Part shown: positions 36,201 to 37,277 of the stretch, piece by piece | How positions within the stretch are numbered: the stretch's first letter is position 1 | Layout: every line of letters starts with the position of its first letter | NCBI GenBank assembly: GCA_001772005.1 | Contig: MERI01000192.1 | Coordinates: 1,947 to 39,223, forward strand | DNA from: Betaproteobacteria bacterium RIFCSPLOWO2_12_FULL_62_58 | GTDB taxonomy: Bacteria; Pseudomonadota; Gammaproteobacteria; Burkholderiales; SG8-41 | Direction: 5' to 3' | Length of the DNA: 37,277 nt | Position numbers and translations under genes: made by a program | The notes under the pieces: generated by a model | Told to the model about the DNA's origin: nothing | Database searches by the model: none | The model's input: only the letters and a program-made list of their open reading frames with translations

Positions 36201-37277
36201 CATCACCTCCACCAGTTCACTGGACGAAGTGAAGCGCTTGCTCGACGACACTCTCGGCGAAATGGGTCTTTCGGCAAGCCCGGCAAACTGCAAATTGCTG
36301 CTTGATTCGCTCAAGGCGCTTAGCGGCCGTCTGGCTTTGCGCCTGACCAACTCAGGCAACACGGTCGCCGAGATGGTGGCGCTGGCGCTGGTTCAAAACC
36401 ATTGTGTTCACGCACAGGAAAGTGATGAGGGCTGGATATCGCTGCGAGAGGGGTTCTTCGTGCCGCTCGACGACGTGCCGGAACTGCTCCAATCACTCGG
36501 AGACAAGCCAGGAGAGTCAGCGGCGCGTGCGGACCTCCTATACGTGAGCGTAGCTCGCAAGGGCGGCTTGCGCTTCAGCTTCGTGGAAGTAAAGTTCCGA
36601 CGCTATCTCAAGACAGCGCGCAGCCCGGATGTGCTGGATGGCATCGAGCAGCAGCTACAATCCTCTGAAGAACGCTGGGAAAAACTTTACGGCCAAGAAA
36701 CGACGCCTCTCGAGAAAACCGTACTGCGCGCACGCCTAGCCCGCGTCCTGCGCTTCTACCTCAAAAAGGCTCGGAGGCACACTTTACGTAGTGAAGCCTA
36801 TCAGCGACTCTCATCTGAACTGAATCGTCTTGCGCGAGACTCCGCCCACTACGAGCTAGTGCCTATGGCAGATCAGCCTCGTGCTCGAATCGGCTTTGTG
36901 CTGTGCCCGGAATACAAGGCCGAAATGCCTATCAGAATTGATCGGGGTAGTCTCGCAGAAACGTGGCTGTTTGGGCCGGATGCCCTAAGGCCGCCGCCAC
37001 CGAGGACTGACCCTCTGCAACAGGCTGATGAGGCATCTGTCGCGCGAACAGCAGATCAGACCGATGAGGCCGACTCCTCGTCTCCAGTCGCTAGTCAACC
37101 GCCACCTGAACCTGTCGCGCCGCCCCCAAGCACGGGAGACGCCCATATCGTTCTTGGACACGAGACATCGAGTGACGAACCCATTTCCTGGCGGGTCAGT
37201 ATCAAGGGCAACCCGCATCTGCTGATCGTGGGACTTCCCGGCATGGGTAAGACGACTTGTCTGATTCACATATGTCG
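33217..37277 (+). CDS. large ATP-binding defence protein, 3' end outside window (MAD8-like)
   Basis: The frame opens at ATG 33217 (MTLPSNAIPLLREAF) and stays open for 1353 codons to the window edge, so the gene is partial. Residues 1106-1126 read D-x17-E-V-K within LLYVSVARKGG ... FSFVEVKF, the pattern of a PD-(D/E)xK-type nuclease core. A proline- and acid-rich linker follows (about 1260-1310), then WRVSIKGNPHLLIVG and the Walker A GLPGMGKTT at 1339-1347, the start of an FtsK/HerA-like ATPase domain cut off by the window. Size and order suit MAD8 or DptH. The start is supported by overlap with the 609-aa gene. Confidence 0.85.
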   Translation, partial: MTLPSNAIPLLREAFQRLLGKAAPGSVAYVRCLHPDIALALAADPQFALAAWKIAVVTDQADAASRRITADQAVEWREDKADPLLLLVNMDTAGAGMDGIYSAAREVTEETLFGACLKLAHEHLPHGCKRFAEAARRKARHTSRNQSLSPWREFSYLCRATAGQHALGEALPEIGLWPVATAEVLDIDHLDRSARLVERLLPRVGNRQSPEARAVALRLPESQTDEARRLARFLNDAESLSRLDALQRLEAEEDLWINRLRPGVFETQSLRGIEWQPWRGKSGRLLAWSGLMDNPDQRPELRLNSNAEDSNNRARLEVRWKTDPAQLAKGAVDYLVQIKSGDDVLAERPGSHQQKNFQQCVFTQDDFGDLDENSRFEAQAVIRALAGDGGEEAPSPFRAESDDFILCFGEHPTVTRNSSGRVYPTLALAVVDIAPDQQAFQQIAGDIANPQTFSCDKKGFIACRHNGKTARVLCPNLLLELASSWVQEGGGLGRWRQRVRADGSTAEAPEFVPVAAGTDLNGQRFVQASRAFMAWLAKSSLGPLAVLYTDQKPVVDYVNAATTWWESTGPDSALIHTLEVLGLSGQRHGLIVLPTHPLRVAWQQGFDLLAFQHRYEGGVPAAKVNKLLGGLSGAQYPAMLPGLDGSEPFVFADNLGFHAVAMTAADDPEPKATVALLSRLLAGGDSDDEESVAPTIGRSAADLLGGEIASYLTLHPDYRRVRVHALRPGDAKPAARALGKGLRDVEKAEEAGDDAVEAARPEEHRKHAFELELYPADAGRRLCGQFLSTTAERRRSGAGFVPEDDRWLLDSVPRPGGVTLPRLQWSRRARAIPETPAHLALAFDLLSSRIECRKAVDLPNGNLEVHGLSLAPERRFEPAPIPHWLTVVPTAPEGDKHPVGRVLSERLVKASTAILRLVCRQRGGKEDEWPVLVTEVNADQEEILTRLHHLCDWVVSVDRHAGVEYFDSPRDLPRPYDAYLIDCVPERDDLGFLQLITSTSSLDEVKRLLDDTLGEMGLSASPANCKLLLDSLKALSGRLALRLTNSGNTVAEMVALALVQNHCVHAQESDEGWISLREGFFVPLDDVPELLQSLGDKPGESAARADLLYVSVARKGGLRFSFVEVKFRRYLKTARSPDVLDGIEQQLQSSEERWEKLYGQETTPLEKTVLRARLARVLRFYLKKARRHTLRSEAYQRLSSELNRLARDSAHYELVPMADQPRARIGFVLCPEYKAEMPIRIDRGSLAETWLFGPDALRPPPPRTDPLQQADEASVARTADQTDEADSSSPVASQPPPEPVAPPPSTGDAHIVLGHETSSDEPISWRVSIKGNPHLLIVGLPGMGKTTCLIHIC

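Noticed and set aside
1..37277. CRISPR array, tRNA or rRNA genes
   Set aside because: No regularly spaced repeats with unique spacers are present, and I could not recognise any tRNA cloverleaf or rRNA segment by eye; the only tandem array (1-110) has no spacers.

Overview
This is a high-GC proteobacterial segment, probably from a betaproteobacterium or a close gammaproteobacterial relative. That placement is inferred from gene content and from FNR/ANR-type boxes, not from a marker gene. It reads as two parts: a metabolic and stress-response stretch (about 0.3-26.9 kb) rich in small repeats and gene remains, and a large defence-type operon (27.5 kb to the right edge) that runs off the window.

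Left to right. Positions 1-110 hold a 22-nt tandem array. Positions 331-5741 (minus strand) are an operon of AcsA-type acetyl-CoA synthetase, 2-oxoacid dehydrogenase E1 alpha, E1 beta and E2, and an acyl carrier protein; a MITE-like 230-bp element with perfect 20-bp terminal inverted repeats fills the gap between E1 alpha and E1 beta. YjbQ (5947, plus) follows. A second minus-strand operon (6377-10664) encodes archease, RtcB RNA ligase, a 68-aa protein and glutamine-dependent NAD synthetase. Two small plus-strand genes come next, then a minus-strand set: a CFA-synthase-like methyltransferase, an FAD oxidoreductase, a broken ABC transporter gene and a fused [2Fe-2S]/molybdopterin dehydrogenase. 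UspA and a divergent GroEL converge at 17.6 kb. From 19.6 to 20.4 kb lie a truncated paralogue of the small gene at 11.2 kb and a collapsed ABC-exporter operon. A higBA toxin-antitoxin module with an ImmA-type peptidase antitoxin sits between imperfect 55-64-bp inverted repeats (20.4-22.6 kb). PolX, a 46-aa CxxC protein and a 198-aa protein of unknown function follow on the minus strand, divergent from an APH/AAA bifunctional protein.

The hidden link in the left part is regulatory. Near-identical FNR/ANR-type palindromes (TTGAT-N4-ATCAA class) stand upstream of acs-PDH, archease-rtcB-nadE, the methyltransferase operon, uspA, the 19.67-kb remnant transcript and the 25.1/25.3-kb divergent pair. 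In four of these a -10-like hexamer lies 31-32 bp from the box centre, the geometry of class II FNR promoters. I infer an oxygen- or redox-controlled stress and energy regulon.

The right end holds three overlapping genes: a 1309-aa NERD / pseudokinase / kinase / P-loop protein, a 609-aa protein with no recognised domain, and a >1350-aa protein ending in a P-loop at the window edge. By architecture and order they resemble the kinase MAD6, MAD7 and ATP-binding MAD8 of the methylation-associated defence system (MADS), with some likeness to PglW of BREX type 2 and to DptF/G/H. The expected upstream methyltransferase and specificity genes are absent; a lone HicB-like gene and a restriction-enzyme N-terminal remnant lie there instead. 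This orphan or rearranged kinase-ATPase module is the best candidate for an undescribed system in the window.
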